64,000 nucleotides of DNA from assembly GCA_014138725.1 (NCBI GenBank), contig JACJID010000002.1, forward strand, positions 572,001-636,000, read 5' to 3'. The notes below the pieces were generated by a model, which worked only from the letters and a program-made list of their open reading frames with translations, was not told where the DNA came from and searched no databases. The translations under genes and the position numbers were made by a program. Shown here in pieces: positions 15,110 through 24,219 of this stretch (position 1 is its first letter; each line of letters opens with the position of its first letter). This DNA comes from Kutzneria viridogrisea. GTDB taxonomy: Bacteria; Actinomycetota; Actinomycetes; Mycobacteriales; Pseudonocardiaceae.

Positions 15110-18100
15110 ATGGACGTGCTCGAGCTGTTCTCCCCAGCCACCAGGGACTGGTTCCGGGGTGCCTTCGCCGCGCCGACCAGCGCCCAGGCCGGCGCCTGGT
15201 CGGCGGTTGCCGCGGGCGAGCACGCCCTGGTCGTGGCCCCGACCGGCTCCGGCAAGACCCTGTCCGCCTTCCTGTGGGCCCTGGACCGGCTGGCCGCTGA
15301 GCCGCCACCGGAGGAGCGCGGGCACCGCTGCCGGGTGCTCTACGTGTCCCCGCTCAAGGCGCTGGCCGTGGACGTGGAGCGCAACCTGCGTGCCCCGCTG
15401 GCGGGCATCCGGCAGGCCAGCCACCGGCTCGGGCTGCCAGCGCCCTCGATCACCGTGGGCATGCGCACCGGGGACACCCCGGCCGAGGAGCGCAGGCAGT
15501 TCGCCAGGACCCCGCCGGACGTGCTGGTGACCACGCCCGAATCGCTGTTCCTGCTGCTGACCTCGGCGGCCCAGGAGTCGCTGCGCGGGGTGCGCACGGT
15601 GATCGTGGACGAGGTGCACGCCGTGGCGGGCAGCAAGCGCGGCGCCCACCTCGCGCTGTCCCTGGAACGGCTGGACGCCCTGCTCGACCGGCCCGCGCAG
15701 CGCATCGGGCTGTCCGCGACGGTCCGCCCGGTGGCGGAGGTCGGCGCCTTCCTGTCCGGCGGGCGCCCGCTGCGCGTGGTGCAGCCGGAGTCGAGCAAGA
15801 CCGTGCAGGTCACGGTGGAGGTGCCGGTCGAGGACATGGCCACGCTGGGCGAGCCGACCGGGGAGGTGAACGGCTCCGCGGCGGGCGCGCAGCAGCGGGT
15901 GTCCATCTGGCCCTCGGTGGAGCAGCGGGTGCTGGACCTGGTGCGCGGGCACCGTTCCACCATCGTGTTCGCCAACTCGCGGCGGCTCGCCGAGCGGCTG
16001 ACCGCCCGCCTCAACGAGCTGGCGGGCGAGGAACCGCTTGTGCCGCAGCGGTTCCCAGCCGAGGCGGTGGGCGGTTCCGGCACGACGACCGGGGCCGAGC
16101 CGGTCATCGCCAGGGCACACCACGGCTCGATGTCCCGCGAGCAGCGCACCTCGGTGGAGGAGGACCTCAAGTCCGGGCGGCTGCCCTGCGTGGTGGCCAC
16201 CTCCTCGCTGGAGCTGGGCATCGACATGGGCGCGGTGGACCTGGTGGTGCAGGTGGAGGCGCCGCCCACGGTGGCCTCGGGCCTGCAACGGGTCGGGCGT
16301 GCCGGGCACCAGGTGGGCGCGGTCTCACGGGGTGTGGTGTTCCCGAAGTTCCGGGGCGACCTGGTGGCCTGCGCGGTGGTGGCCGAGCGCATGGCGGCCG
16401 GGGCGATCGAGTCGGTGCGCTATCCGCGCAACCCGCTGGACGTGCTGGCCCAGCACGTGGTGTCCATGGTGGCGATGCGGCCGTGGCAGGTCGGCGAACT
16501 GGCCGGGCTGGTACGCAGGGCGGCCCCGTTCGCCGGGCTGCCCGACTCCGCGCTGAACGCGGTGCTGGACATGCTCTCCGGGCGCTACCCCAGCGAGGAG
16601 TTCGGGGAGCTGCGGCCCCGGATCGTCTGGGACCGGATCAGCGGGGAGCTGCGCGGCAGGCCGGGGGCGCAGCGGCTGGCGGTGACCTCGGGCGGCACGA
16701 TCCCCGACCGCGGCCTGTTCACGGTGATGACGCCCGGCGGGGAGGACGGGCGCCCCGGCTCGCGGGTGGGCGAGCTGGACGAGGAGATGGTCTACGAGTC
16801 GCGGGTGGGCGACACCATCCTGCTGGGCACCAGTTCCTGGCGGGTGGAGGACATCACGCACGACCGGGTGGTGGTCGTGCCCGCGCCGGGGCAGCCCGCC
16901 CGGTTGCCGTTCTGGAAGGGCGACGCGCAGGGCCGTCCGCTGGAGCTGGGGCGGGCGCTGGGGGCCTTCGTGCGCGAACTGTCCACAATGGACGCTGAGG
17001 CGGCGCGGGAGCGCGCGGCGGCGGCCGGGCTGGACGAGTGGGCGCGGGACAACCTGTTCGCCTACCTGACCGAGCAGAAGCAGGCCACCCGGCACGTACC
17101 CGATGACCGCACCGTGCTGGTCGAGCGGTTCCGCGACGAGCTGGGCGACTGGCGCATGGTGGTGCACTCCCCGTTCGGCGCCCAGGTCAACGCCCCGTGG
17201 GCGCTGGCGATCGGGGCCCGGCTGCGCGAGCGGCGCGGGGTGGACGCGCAGGTGGCGCACTCCGACGACGGCATCGTGGTGCGGCTGCCGGACGCGTTGG
17301 ACGAGGCGGGGGCGGAGGTACTGCCCAGCGCCGAGGACGTGCTGCTGGACCCCGAGGAGGTCGAGCAGGTGGTGGTCGCCGAGGTGGGCGGCTCCGCGTT
17401 GTTCGCGGCCCGGTTCCGCGAGTGCGCGGCCCGCTCGCTGCTGCTGCCCCGGCTCGATCCCCGGCGCAGGACCCCGTTGTGGCAGCAGCGGCAGCGCTCG
17501 GCCCAACTGCTGTCGGTGGCCGCCCAGTACGAGCAGTTCCCGGTGGTGCTGGAGGCGATGCGCGAGTGCCTCCAGGACGTGTACGACCTGCCGGGGTTGC
17601 GCGAGCTGATGTCGGACGTGCGGGCACGCCGGATCCGCGTGGTGGAGGTGCAGACCCCGGCGCCCTCGCCCTTCGCGCGCAGCCTGTTGTTCGGCTACGT
17701 CGGCATGTTCCTGTACGAGACCGACACCCCGCTGGCCGAGCGCAGGGCCGCCGCGCTGTCGCTGGACAGCACCCTGCTGGCGGAACTGCTCGGCTCGGAG
17801 GCCATCCGTGAACTGCTCGACCCCGAGGTGCTGGCCGAGGTCGAGCAGTCACTGCAACGGCTCACCGAGGACCGCCGGGCCCGGGACGCGGAGGACGCCG
17901 CCGACCTGCTGCGGCTGCTGGGCGACCTGACCACGGCGGAGGCGGCCGAGCGCGGGGTGCGGCCGGAGTGGTTGGCGCGGCTGGAGGCGGAGCGGCGCGC
18001 GATCCAGGTGCGGATCGCGGGCGAGTCGCGCTACCTGGCGATCGAGGACGCGGGCCGGGTGCGCGACGCGCTGGGTGCGGCCTTGCCGGTGGGTGTGCCG

Positions 18101-19684
18101 GAGGTGTTCACCGAGCCGGTGGCCGACCCGCTCGGCGACCTGCTCTCCCGCTATGCCAGGACAAGGGGGCCGTTCCCCGCGGCGCAGGCGGCGGCCCGCT
18201 TCGGGCTGGGCGTGGCGGTGGTGCACACGGTGCTGGACCGCATGGCGGGCACCGGCCGCCTGGTCCGGGGCGAGCTCAGACCTCTTGCGGGGCACCCGTA
18301 CCCGAGCCAAGGCGGCACCGCGCCGACCGAGTACTGCGACGCGGAGGTGCTGCGCAGGCTCAGGCGTGCCTCGTTGGCGCGGCTGCGGGCCGAGGTGGAA
18401 CCGGTGGAGCAGCAGGCGCTCGGCCGGTTCCTGCCGACCTGGCACGGTGTCTCGCGAAGACTGCGGTCCGCACCGACCGTGGACGAGGTGCTCTCGGTGG
18501 TGGAGCAGCTCGCGGGCGCCCCGCTCCCGGCCAGCGGCCTGGAGTCCCTGCTGCTGCCCGCGCGGTTGCCGGGCTACTCCCCCGCGCTGCTCGACGAGCT
18601 GACCGCCACCGGGGAGGTCACCTGGGCGGGCTGCGGTGCGCTGGCCGGTGGGGACGGCTGGGTGGCGCTGGCGCCCACCGAGATCGCCGACCTGGTGCTG
18701 CCCGATCTGGAGGAGACCGCGCCCGACTCCCCGCTGCACCGGGCCGTTCTCTCCACTTTGGACGGTGGGGCGCTGTTCTTCCGCCAGCTGGCGGAGCGGG
18801 CGGGTGCGGTGCTGCTGGACGGCGGTGAGCAGCCGCCGGAGGACGCGGCGGTGGTGGCCGCCCTGTGGGACCTGGTGTGGGCGGGGCTGGTCACCAACGA
18901 CACGCTGGCCCCGCTGCGGTCACTGGTGTCCGGGCGCGGTGCCGCGCACAAGCCGCGCCGGGCGGCGCCCCGGGGCCGGTACACCCGACTGCGCACCGCC
19001 GCGCTGCCCAGCCGCACCGGGCCGCCGACGGTGGCGGGCCGCTGGTCGCTGGTGCCTCAGCGGGAGGCGGACCCGACCCGCCGGGCGCACGCCCGCGCCG
19101 AGGTGTTCCTGGAGCGGCACGGGGTGCTCACCCGCGGCGCCCTGGACACCGAGCGGGTGGCCGGCGGGTTCAGCGCGGTGTACCGGGTGCTGCGCGCGAT
19201 GGAGGAGTCGGGGCAGGTGGTGCGCGGCTACGTGGTGGAGGGGCTGGGCGCCGCCCAGTTCGCGGCGCGCGGGGCGGTGGACCGGCTGCGTGCGCTGTCC
19301 GACCCGGAGGAGCCGACCGGGGCGCTGGTGCTGGCGGCGGCCGATCCCGCCCAGCCCTACGGGGCCGCCCTGGACTGGCCGGACCCGATGGGCGAGGGCA
19401 GGCACCGGCCGGGGCGCAAGGCCGGGGCGCTGGCGGTGCTGGTGGACGGGGCCGCCGTGCTCTACGTGGAGCGCGGCGGCCGATCCCTGTTGTCGTTCAC
19501 CGACTCCGAACCGGCGCTGCGGCAGGCGGCCGCGGCGCTGGCCGGATCGGTGCGGGAGGGCTGGCTCGGGCAACTGGCCGTGCAGCGGGCCGACGGAGAG
19601 GGGGCGCTGGGCTCCAAGTTGTCGACCGTCTTGCAGGAGGCGGGTTTCCGGGCAACTCCCAAGGGGCTGCGACTGCGTGCCTGA
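15110..19684 (+). CDS. lhr: Lhr large superfamily 2 DNA helicase
   Basis: A 1524-residue ATP-dependent 3'-5' helicase of the Lhr family, involved in DNA repair in mycobacteria. Motif I APTGSGKT (about residue 43), motif Ia YVSPLKALAVD, motif Ib TTPESL, DEVH box IVDEVHAV, motif III LSATVRP, motif IV-V STIVFANSRR and TSSLELGIDMG, and motif VI QRVGRAGHQ are all present. The winged-helix and Lhr core follow to about residue 860. The long C-terminal extension typical of full-size bacterial Lhr completes the protein. Start candidates are ATG at 15098, 15101 and 15110; the last, MDVLELFSPATRDWF, gives the usual family N-terminus. No nei glycosylase gene follows, unlike mycobacteria. Confidence 0.97.
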   Translation: MDVLELFSPATRDWFRGAFAAPTSAQAGAWSAVAAGEHALVVAPTGSGKTLSAFLWALDRLAAEPPPEERGHRCRVLYVSPLKALAVDVERNLRAPLAGIRQASHRLGLPAPSITVGMRTGDTPAEERRQFARTPPDVLVTTPESLFLLLTSAAQESLRGVRTVIVDEVHAVAGSKRGAHLALSLERLDALLDRPAQRIGLSATVRPVAEVGAFLSGGRPLRVVQPESSKTVQVTVEVPVEDMATLGEPTGEVNGSAAGAQQRVSIWPSVEQRVLDLVRGHRSTIVFANSRRLAERLTARLNELAGEEPLVPQRFPAEAVGGSGTTTGAEPVIARAHHGSMSREQRTSVEEDLKSGRLPCVVATSSLELGIDMGAVDLVVQVEAPPTVASGLQRVGRAGHQVGAVSRGVVFPKFRGDLVACAVVAERMAAGAIESVRYPRNPLDVLAQHVVSMVAMRPWQVGELAGLVRRAAPFAGLPDSALNAVLDMLSGRYPSEEFGELRPRIVWDRISGELRGRPGAQRLAVTSGGTIPDRGLFTVMTPGGEDGRPGSRVGELDEEMVYESRVGDTILLGTSSWRVEDITHDRVVVVPAPGQPARLPFWKGDAQGRPLELGRALGAFVRELSTMDAEAARERAAAAGLDEWARDNLFAYLTEQKQATRHVPDDRTVLVERFRDELGDWRMVVHSPFGAQVNAPWALAIGARLRERRGVDAQVAHSDDGIVVRLPDALDEAGAEVLPSAEDVLLDPEEVEQVVVAEVGGSALFAARFRECAARSLLLPRLDPRRRTPLWQQRQRSAQLLSVAAQYEQFPVVLEAMRECLQDVYDLPGLRELMSDVRARRIRVVEVQTPAPSPFARSLLFGYVGMFLYETDTPLAERRAAALSLDSTLLAELLGSEAIRELLDPEVLAEVEQSLQRLTEDRRARDAEDAADLLRLLGDLTTAEAAERGVRPEWLARLEAERRAIQVRIAGESRYLAIEDAGRVRDALGAALPVGVPEVFTEPVADPLGDLLSRYARTRGPFPAAQAAARFGLGVAVVHTVLDRMAGTGRLVRGELRPLAGHPYPSQGGTAPTEYCDAEVLRRLRRASLARLRAEVEPVEQQALGRFLPTWHGVSRRLRSAPTVDEVLSVVEQLAGAPLPASGLESLLLPARLPGYSPALLDELTATGEVTWAGCGALAGGDGWVALAPTEIADLVLPDLEETAPDSPLHRAVLSTLDGGALFFRQLAERAGAVLLDGGEQPPEDAAVVAALWDLVWAGLVTNDTLAPLRSLVSGRGAAHKPRRAAPRGRYTRLRTAALPSRTGPPTVAGRWSLVPQREADPTRRAHARAEVFLERHGVLTRGALDTERVAGGFSAVYRVLRAMEESGQVVRGYVVEGLGAAQFAARGAVDRLRALSDPEEPTGALVLAAADPAQPYGAALDWPDPMGEGRHRPGRKAGALAVLVDGAAVLYVERGGRSLLSFTDSEPALRQAAAALAGSVREGWLGQLAVQRADGEGALGSKLSTVLQEAGFRATPKGLRLRA

Positions 19685-19686
19685 GC

Positions 19687-20142
19687 TCAGGCCACGCGGG
19701 TGGGGTCGTCCACGGTGGGCATGCCGCCCTCGCGGTGCGCCCGGCGCAGGTCCTCGACGTAGGCACGGGAGAACATCGCCGACAGCATGGCGATGCCGCC
19801 GCGGCGCACGCGGACCTCACCGTGCCGGATCTCGCCGACCAGCCGGACCCTGCGACCGCCCTCGGCTCGCGGGGCCTCGTGGTCCTTGACCCTGCCCCGG
19901 CCCAGCCAGTGCAGGTCCCAGTGGTCGACCACGGCGTCCTCGGGCAGCAGCAGCTTGACCATCGAGTGGTCCAGGTCCAGCCGGACCTCGATCTCGCCCT
20001 GCTCGATCCGCGGGGAGCGCAGGTCCAGCACGGCCATGCCGCGCCGGGCACGCACCTCGAACCGGCGGGCGGTGGTCCAGTGCCCCAGCTTCTTGACGGC
20101 CGTGTAGTGGGCCTGCACCGCAACGGGCTGCGTGGTGTCCAT
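19687..20142 (-). CDS. Uncharacterised protein, possibly LiaF-like C-terminal domain
   Basis: A 151-residue protein with no signal peptide or membrane segment. The middle is rich in alternating hydrophobic strands (ARRGMAVLDLRSPRIEQGEI, then EVRLDLDHSMVKLLLPEDAV, then the RHGEVRVRRGGIAMLSAM segment). This suggests a beta-solenoid-like fold similar to the C-terminal domain of LiaF-type or DUF1707-associated proteins, but the resemblance is weak. GGAGAGGAA sits at good spacing before the ATG. The stop codon is separated from the convergent lhr stop by only two bases (TGAGCTCA). A large hairpin lies just upstream, so expression is probably tightly controlled. Function unknown. Confidence 0.75.
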   Translation of the reverse strand: MDTTQPVAVQAHYTAVKKLGHWTTARRFEVRARRGMAVLDLRSPRIEQGEIEVRLDLDHSMVKLLLPEDAVVDHWDLHWLGRGRVKDHEAPRAEGGRRVRLVGEIRHGEVRVRRGGIAMLSAMFSRAYVEDLRRAHREGGMPTVDDPTRVA

Positions 20143-20191
20143 CTCTGTGTTCCTCTCCAGGAATCGGGCAACTACCTCGCATCGCAAGCGA

Positions 20192-20236
20192 CTCACCTTC
20201 AAAGTCTCTCGCTAACTAAGAGACTAAGAAGGTGAG
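20192..20236. promoter_or_regulatory. Nested inverted repeat upstream of unknown gene
   Basis: Outer arms CTCACCTTC (20192-20200) and GAAGGTGAG (20228-20236) enclose inner arms AGTCTCT (20203-20209) and AGAGACT (20219-20225), separated by AA on both sides and a nine-base centre. It ends 50 bases upstream of the small unknown gene at 20142. It also contains near-repeats of CTAAGAGACTAAG. It reads best as a repressor operator (MarR, PadR or TetR type) overlapping a promoter. It could also act as the terminator of nothing obvious, since acdS runs away from it. Confidence 0.6.
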
Positions 20237-20254
20237 CGATCCCTGTCAAGCGGC

Positions 20255-21253
20255 TCAGCCGGGCAGCGAGCTGTAGGCGTTGAGCGCGGGCTGGCCGCCC
20301 AGGTGCGCGTAGAGCACGGTGTTGTCCCCGCCCAGTTCCCCGGAGCGGATCAGCCCGATCAGCCCGGCCATCGACTTGCCCTCGTACACCGGGTCGGTGA
20401 TCATGCCCTCCAGCTTGGCGGCCATGCCCATCGCGGCGAGCGTGCCCTCGTCGGGCACCCCGTAGGTGCCCGCGTGGAAGCGCTCGTCCAGCAGCACCTC
20501 GGGCAGTTCGCCCACCCCGATCAGGTCGGCGGTGCCCCTGGCGATGGCGGCCACCCGCGCACGGGTCCGCTCCGGGGCCGCCGAGGCGTCGATGCCCAGC
20601 ACCCGGCGCGGCCGGTCGTCCAGTGCGAAGCCGGCGATCATGCCCGCCTGGGTGCTGCCGGTCACCGAGCAGACCACCACCGTGTCGAAGAAGACGCCAA
20701 GCTCGGCCTCCTGCCGCCGCACCTCCCGCGCCCAGGAGGCGAAACCCAAGCCGCCCAACGGGTGTTCCGAGGCACCGGCCGGGATCGGGTACGGCTTGCC
20801 GCCCTCCTGCCGCACCCGCTGCACGGCCTGCTGCCAGCTCTGCTTGACGTCGATGCCGAACTCGGCCCGCACGATGCTGATCTCCGCGCCCATCAGGCGG
20901 CTGAGCTGGATGTTGCCCACCCGGTCGTAGCCGGGGTCGGCCCAGTCCACCCAGCTCTCCTGGACCAGCACGCAGCGCAGCCCGGCCCGCGCCGCCGCGG
21001 CGGCCACCTGCCTGGTGTGGTTGGACTGCACCCCGCCGATGGACACCAGCGTGTCGCAGCCCTTGGCCAGCGCGTCGGCCAGCAGGTACTCCAGCTTGCG
21101 GGTCTTGTTGCCGCCGTAGGCCAGTCCGGAGTTGCAGTCCTCGCGTTTGGCCCAGATCTGCGGGCCGCCCAGTTCCGCGCTGAGCCGGTTCAGCGGGTGC
21201 ACCGGCGAGGGGCCGAACAGCAGCGGGTAGCGCGGGTAGTCCTCAAGCCTCAT
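20255..21253 (-). CDS. acdS: 1-aminocyclopropane-1-carboxylate deaminase
   Basis: A 332-residue PLP enzyme that converts ACC, the plant ethylene precursor, to 2-oxobutyrate and ammonia. The PLP lysine is Lys50 in [11 protein letters not shown] and the catalytic serine is Ser77 in [10 protein letters not shown]. The residues that separate true ACC deaminase from D-cysteine desulfhydrase are present: Tyr290-Glu291 in DPVYEGKSM and Leu318 in [10 protein letters not shown]. Length matches the family. The start overlaps the end of the GntR gene by 11 bases, which implies co-transcription. Neither gene shows unusual composition. This combination suggests a plant- or soil-associated strain that uses ACC as nitrogen source. 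Confidence 0.95.
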   Translation of the reverse strand: MRLEDYPRYPLLFGPSPVHPLNRLSAELGGPQIWAKREDCNSGLAYGGNKTRKLEYLLADALAKGCDTLVSIGGVQSNHTRQVAAAAARAGLRCVLVQESWVDWADPGYDRVGNIQLSRLMGAEISIVRAEFGIDVKQSWQQAVQRVRQEGGKPYPIPAGASEHPLGGLGFASWAREVRRQEAELGVFFDTVVVCSVTGSTQAGMIAGFALDDRPRRVLGIDASAAPERTRARVAAIARGTADLIGVGELPEVLLDERFHAGTYGVPDEGTLAAMGMAAKLEGMITDPVYEGKSMAGLIGLIRSGELGGDNTVLYAHLGGQPALNAYSSLPG

Positions 21254-21890
21254 CGATCTCCCCTTCCAGGGTCGCCCAGTTCTGCTCGACGAGCCGGGCC
21301 GCGAGTTCGGCCTCCCCGGCCGTGCAGGCATCCACGATCTGCGCGTGCATGCGCACCGAGTCGTGCCCGCAGGCAGCGGAGAACCGTTGGTGCTCAAGCC
21401 TGCGCACCAACGGGGTGTAGCGCTGGATGGTCGCCGCGATGGCGAAGTTGCCGCAGCGGCGCACGGCCACGGCGTGGAACTCGTCGTCGGCGTCGAGTGC
21501 GGCGGCGACCTCACCGGCCCGCATCGCGCGCTTGAACCGGCCGTTGGCGGCACGCATCTCCGCGAGGTCCTCGGCGCTCAGCCGCGGCACGGCCAGGCGC
21601 AGTGCCAGTGCGTGCATGGCCTGCACGACCTGGTGCGCGTCCCGCACCGCGGCGGGGTCCAGCGGGGTGACCCGGGTGTAGCTGTGCGGCTTGGACTCGA
21701 CCAGCCCCTCCTCGGCGAGCCTGGTCAGCGCCTCGCGCACCGGGGTCCTGGACAGGCCCATGCGCTCGGCGAGGTCCACGTCCTTGATCGCCTCACCGGG
21801 CAGCAGGTCACCGGCCACGATCGCACGCCGGATCGCGTCCAGCGCCTGATCGCGCAGCAGCGGCCGGTCCAGCCGACTGATATATTGCAT
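21243..21890 (-). CDS. GntR family regulator, FCD (FadR-like) class
   Basis: A 215-residue regulator. Residues 10-75 form the winged helix ([47 protein letters not shown]). The C-terminal FCD helical domain contains the metal/ligand residues in [15 protein letters not shown] and the later [13 protein letters not shown] segment. It overlaps acdS by 11 bases, so it most likely controls acdS and itself. Actinobacterial acdS genes are commonly linked to a GntR gene of this type. A perfect 17-base palindrome sits directly against its start codon. Confidence 0.93.
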   Translation of the reverse strand: MQYISRLDRPLLRDQALDAIRRAIVAGDLLPGEAIKDVDLAERMGLSRTPVREALTRLAEEGLVESKPHSYTRVTPLDPAAVRDAHQVVQAMHALALRLAVPRLSAEDLAEMRAANGRFKRAMRAGEVAAALDADDEFHAVAVRRCGNFAIAATIQRYTPLVRRLEHQRFSAACGHDSVRMHAQIVDACTAGEAELAARLVEQNWATLEGEIDEA

Positions 21891-21907
21891 GCTGGCAGTG
21901 TGCCAGC
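21891..21907. promoter_or_regulatory. Palindromic operator at the GntR gene start
   Basis: GCTGGCAGTGTGCCAGC has perfect seven-base arms around GTG and abuts the ATG of the GntR gene. It therefore occupies the ribosome binding region or, if transcription starts close by, the promoter. Autoregulation by the GntR protein is the simplest reading. It could also be a hairpin limiting translation. Confidence 0.55.
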
Positions 21908-21917
21908 CGGGGTCGGT

Positions 21918-22355
21918 TCAGTCGAGACCGTGTTGGTACACGACGAAGCCCTTGAACCGCGCGACCTTGTCGTACAGCGCGCGGGCCGTTGCGTTGTCCT
22001 GCTTGGTGTTCCAGTACAGCCGGGGCAGACCGCGCGCACGGGTCAGTTCGGCCACGTGCGCGATGAGGCGGCGCGCGACCCCCAGACCGCGCGCCGCCTC
22101 GTCCACGAACAGGTCCTGGAGATAGCAGGCGCCCGCCGACCACACGTTGGCGTGGAACAGGAAGTGCGCGATGCCCACCAGCCTGCCCTCGTACCGGGCG
22201 CCGATGCCGTGCACCTCCTCGGCGGCCAGCAGCCGCCACCAGGTCCGCTCGTACTCCTCGTCGGAGATCTCGGTCTGGTAGAACGCCTTGTAGCCGCGTG
22301 CGAGTACCTCCCAGCGCTCGCGGTCCTGCTCGCGCAGCGGGCCGATCTCAAGCAT
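21918..22355 (-). CDS. GNAT family N-acetyltransferase
   Basis: A 145-residue GCN5-related acetyltransferase. The acetyl-CoA binding motif is LFVDEAARGLGVARRLIAHV (motif A) and the C-terminal motif B contains RLYWNTKQDNATARALYDKV. Length is a single domain with nothing extra. It overlaps the upstream aldo/keto reductase gene by eight bases and is followed after 27 bases by the GntR gene. It therefore probably belongs to the same leftward operon as acdS. The substrate is unknown. The N-terminal MLEIGPLREQDRERW resembles diamine or antibiotic acetyltransferases only in general fold. Confidence 0.88.
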   Translation of the reverse strand: MLEIGPLREQDRERWEVLARGYKAFYQTEISDEEYERTWWRLLAAEEVHGIGARYEGRLVGIAHFLFHANVWSAGACYLQDLFVDEAARGLGVARRLIAHVAELTRARGLPRLYWNTKQDNATARALYDKVARFKGFVVYQHGLD

Positions 22356-23334
22356 TGGCGCCGTCCAGTAGGGCGCGTTGCTCCGCGGTCAGGTCCAGGT
22401 CGACCGCGGCCAGGCTCTCGTCCAGCTGGGCCACCGAGGAGGCGCCGATCAGCGGGATCACCGGGACCTCGCCGCCGATCAGCCAGGACAGCACCACCTG
22501 GTTGACCGTGGCCCCGGTCTGCCCGGCGACCTCGTGCAGCGCGGCCAGCCTCGCCGCGGTGCCGGGGTGGGCGAAGGAGGAGTCCAGCGGCCGGTCCTCG
22601 CGCACGTAGGCCCCGGACAGCAGCGGGGTGTAGGCCACCATCGTCAGCCCGGGCTCGGCGCGCAGGTAGCTGAGCAGGTCCGGCCCGGCCACGCCCTGGT
22701 TGCCGTCCACCGACCGCCTGCCGGGCAGATCGGTGCGCCGACGCAGGTAGGTGTGGTGGTACTGGAGGACCTCGTACCCGGGCAGACCCGCCGCGGCAGC
22801 GAGGTTCCTGGCCCGCTCCACCCGCCAGGTCCAGTGGTTGCTCACCCCGAGCAGGCCCACCGAGCCCTCGGCGACCAACTCGGCGAAGGCCCGCACCGTC
22901 TCGGCCAACGGCACCGAATCGTCCTCGATGTGCGCGTACAGCAAGTCCACTGTGGGCACACCGAGTCGTTCCCTGCTGCGTTCCGAGGACTCGCGGATCA
23001 CCTTGGCGGACAGGCCTTCCTGGTTGGTGAAGGTCCTGCCCGGCACGAGCGGCCGCCCACCCAGCTTGGTGGCGATCACGATCTCGCCGCCGATCCCCCT
23101 GCTGCGCCGCCAGCGGCCGAGCAACTGCTCGCTCTCCCCGCCCTGGCTGCCGGTGTTCCAGAACGCGTAGTTGTTGGACGTGTCGATGAAGGTGCCGCCC
23201 GCCTCCACGTAGCGGTCCAGGATCGCGAACGCGGTCGGCTCGTCGGTGGTGGTGCCGAACAGCATCGCGCCCAGGCTGAGCACACTCACCTCACGACGCG
23301 TGCGCGGATCGGTGCCGATCGTGCGGTAACGCAT
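22348..23334 (-). CDS. Aldo/keto reductase
   Basis: A 328-residue NADPH-dependent aldo/keto reductase with a TIM barrel. The catalytic tetrad is visible as Asp and Tyr in FIDTSNNYAFW, Lys in IATKLGG and His in LLYAHIEDD. The C-terminal cofactor segment contains VIPLIGASSVAQLDESL. It starts MRYRTIGTDPRTRREVS and leads a probable operon with the acetyltransferase, GntR and acdS. The natural substrate is not predictable. The nearest characterised branch by pattern is the general stress/YccK-like group. Confidence 0.9.
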   Translation of the reverse strand: MRYRTIGTDPRTRREVSVLSLGAMLFGTTTDEPTAFAILDRYVEAGGTFIDTSNNYAFWNTGSQGGESEQLLGRWRRSRGIGGEIVIATKLGGRPLVPGRTFTNQEGLSAKVIRESSERSRERLGVPTVDLLYAHIEDDSVPLAETVRAFAELVAEGSVGLLGVSNHWTWRVERARNLAAAAGLPGYEVLQYHHTYLRRRTDLPGRRSVDGNQGVAGPDLLSYLRAEPGLTMVAYTPLLSGAYVREDRPLDSSFAHPGTAARLAALHEVAGQTGATVNQVVLSWLIGGEVPVIPLIGASSVAQLDESLAAVDLDLTAEQRALLDGANA

Positions 23335-23454
23335 CAGGTTCCCCCCTGTGTTGGTGTCGCGGGCAGTCTGCCCGCTGGAGCGCGCTCCAGGTCAAGCCCG
23401 GTACTGAGCGGGCGGGGCGGGATCTGGACAGGGAAAGAAGATCCCGCCCCTGGC

Positions 23455-24219
23455 TCACCGAGTCGCCAGCCGCAACAGCGCCCACACCTGTGCCACCGCG
23501 TCATGATCACGCTGCACGCGCACGTGCCGGTTGGACACACGTCCCCACAGCCACAGGTAGACGTCCCGCGCCGAACCGGTGATCACCGCCTGCGCCTGGG
23601 CCGCGTCGGCCTCCGAGGTGCGCCACGCGGCGGTGCCCTTCGGCCCGGCACTGACCAGCCAGGTGTGCCCGGCCGCCTGCACGGCCACCTTGCACGAGGC
23701 GGTGCCGGACACACCGAGCACCGTGAGCCGGTGCGCGAACCACAGGGTCAGCACCTCGTCGATGCCGTCCAGCGCGATCTGCTCGTCGATCGGGTCGATC
23801 TCCAACCCCGCGGCGCCCTGCACGTCCACCCGGTGCACCGTGGCCTCGTGCGCCATGCGCCTGCGCCAGAACCCGTAGGTCTGGTCCACGGTCCACCAGG
23901 TCGAGCAGACCTCCTCGGCCGGGTGCGCGGCCAACTCCGCCAGCAGTTCCGCAAGCCCGGTGAGCACGAACTCGGTGAGCGCGCGGCCCACCGGCGGTTG
24001 CCGCTGCCAGTGCACGGGACGGGTGCCCCCGCGCAACCAGGCCAGCGCCATCCGGTGCACCCCGCCGACGTGCCGGACCGTCTCCCCCAGGGTGAGCCCC
24101 GGGCAGCCGGGCACCGGCAGCTCGGGGCGCGCGCCTTCGGCGGAGCGGGCCAGCAGACCCACTTCGGCGCGCAGTACTTCGAGGAGCAGGTCGTGGTCGA
24201 CGAGGGCCCGCCCGGTCAC
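23455..24219 (-). CDS. Maleylpyruvate isomerase/mycothiol-dependent family protein
   Basis: A 254-residue protein of the DinB-like mycothiol-dependent maleylpyruvate-isomerase N-terminal family. The N-terminal helical bundle has the conserved His-containing GLTLGETVRHVGGVHRMAL and WRRRMAHEATVHRVDVQ segments, which supply the metal ligands. The C-terminal sterol-carrier-like part ends in the ITGSARDVYLWLWGRV segment common to actinobacterial members. The GTG start overlaps the stop of the HEPN gene by four bases (GTGA), so the two are translationally coupled. Most family members have no assigned substrate; a mycothiol-dependent transfer or isomerisation is inferred. Confidence 0.85.
   Translation of the reverse strand: MTGRALVDHDLLLEVLRAEVGLLARSAEGARPELPVPGCPGLTLGETVRHVGGVHRMALAWLRGGTRPVHWQRQPPVGRALTEFVLTGLAELLAELAAHPAEEVCSTWWTVDQTYGFWRRRMAHEATVHRVDVQGAAGLEIDPIDEQIALDGIDEVLTLWFAHRLTVLGVSGTASCKVAVQAAGHTWLVSAGPKGTAAWRTSEADAAQAQAVITGSARDVYLWLWGRVSNRHVRVQRDHDAVAQVWALLRLATR

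Noticed and set aside
15340-16392. Large minus-strand frame opposite lhr
   Set aside because: All helicase motifs are in the plus frame; the antisense frame has no recognisable domain.
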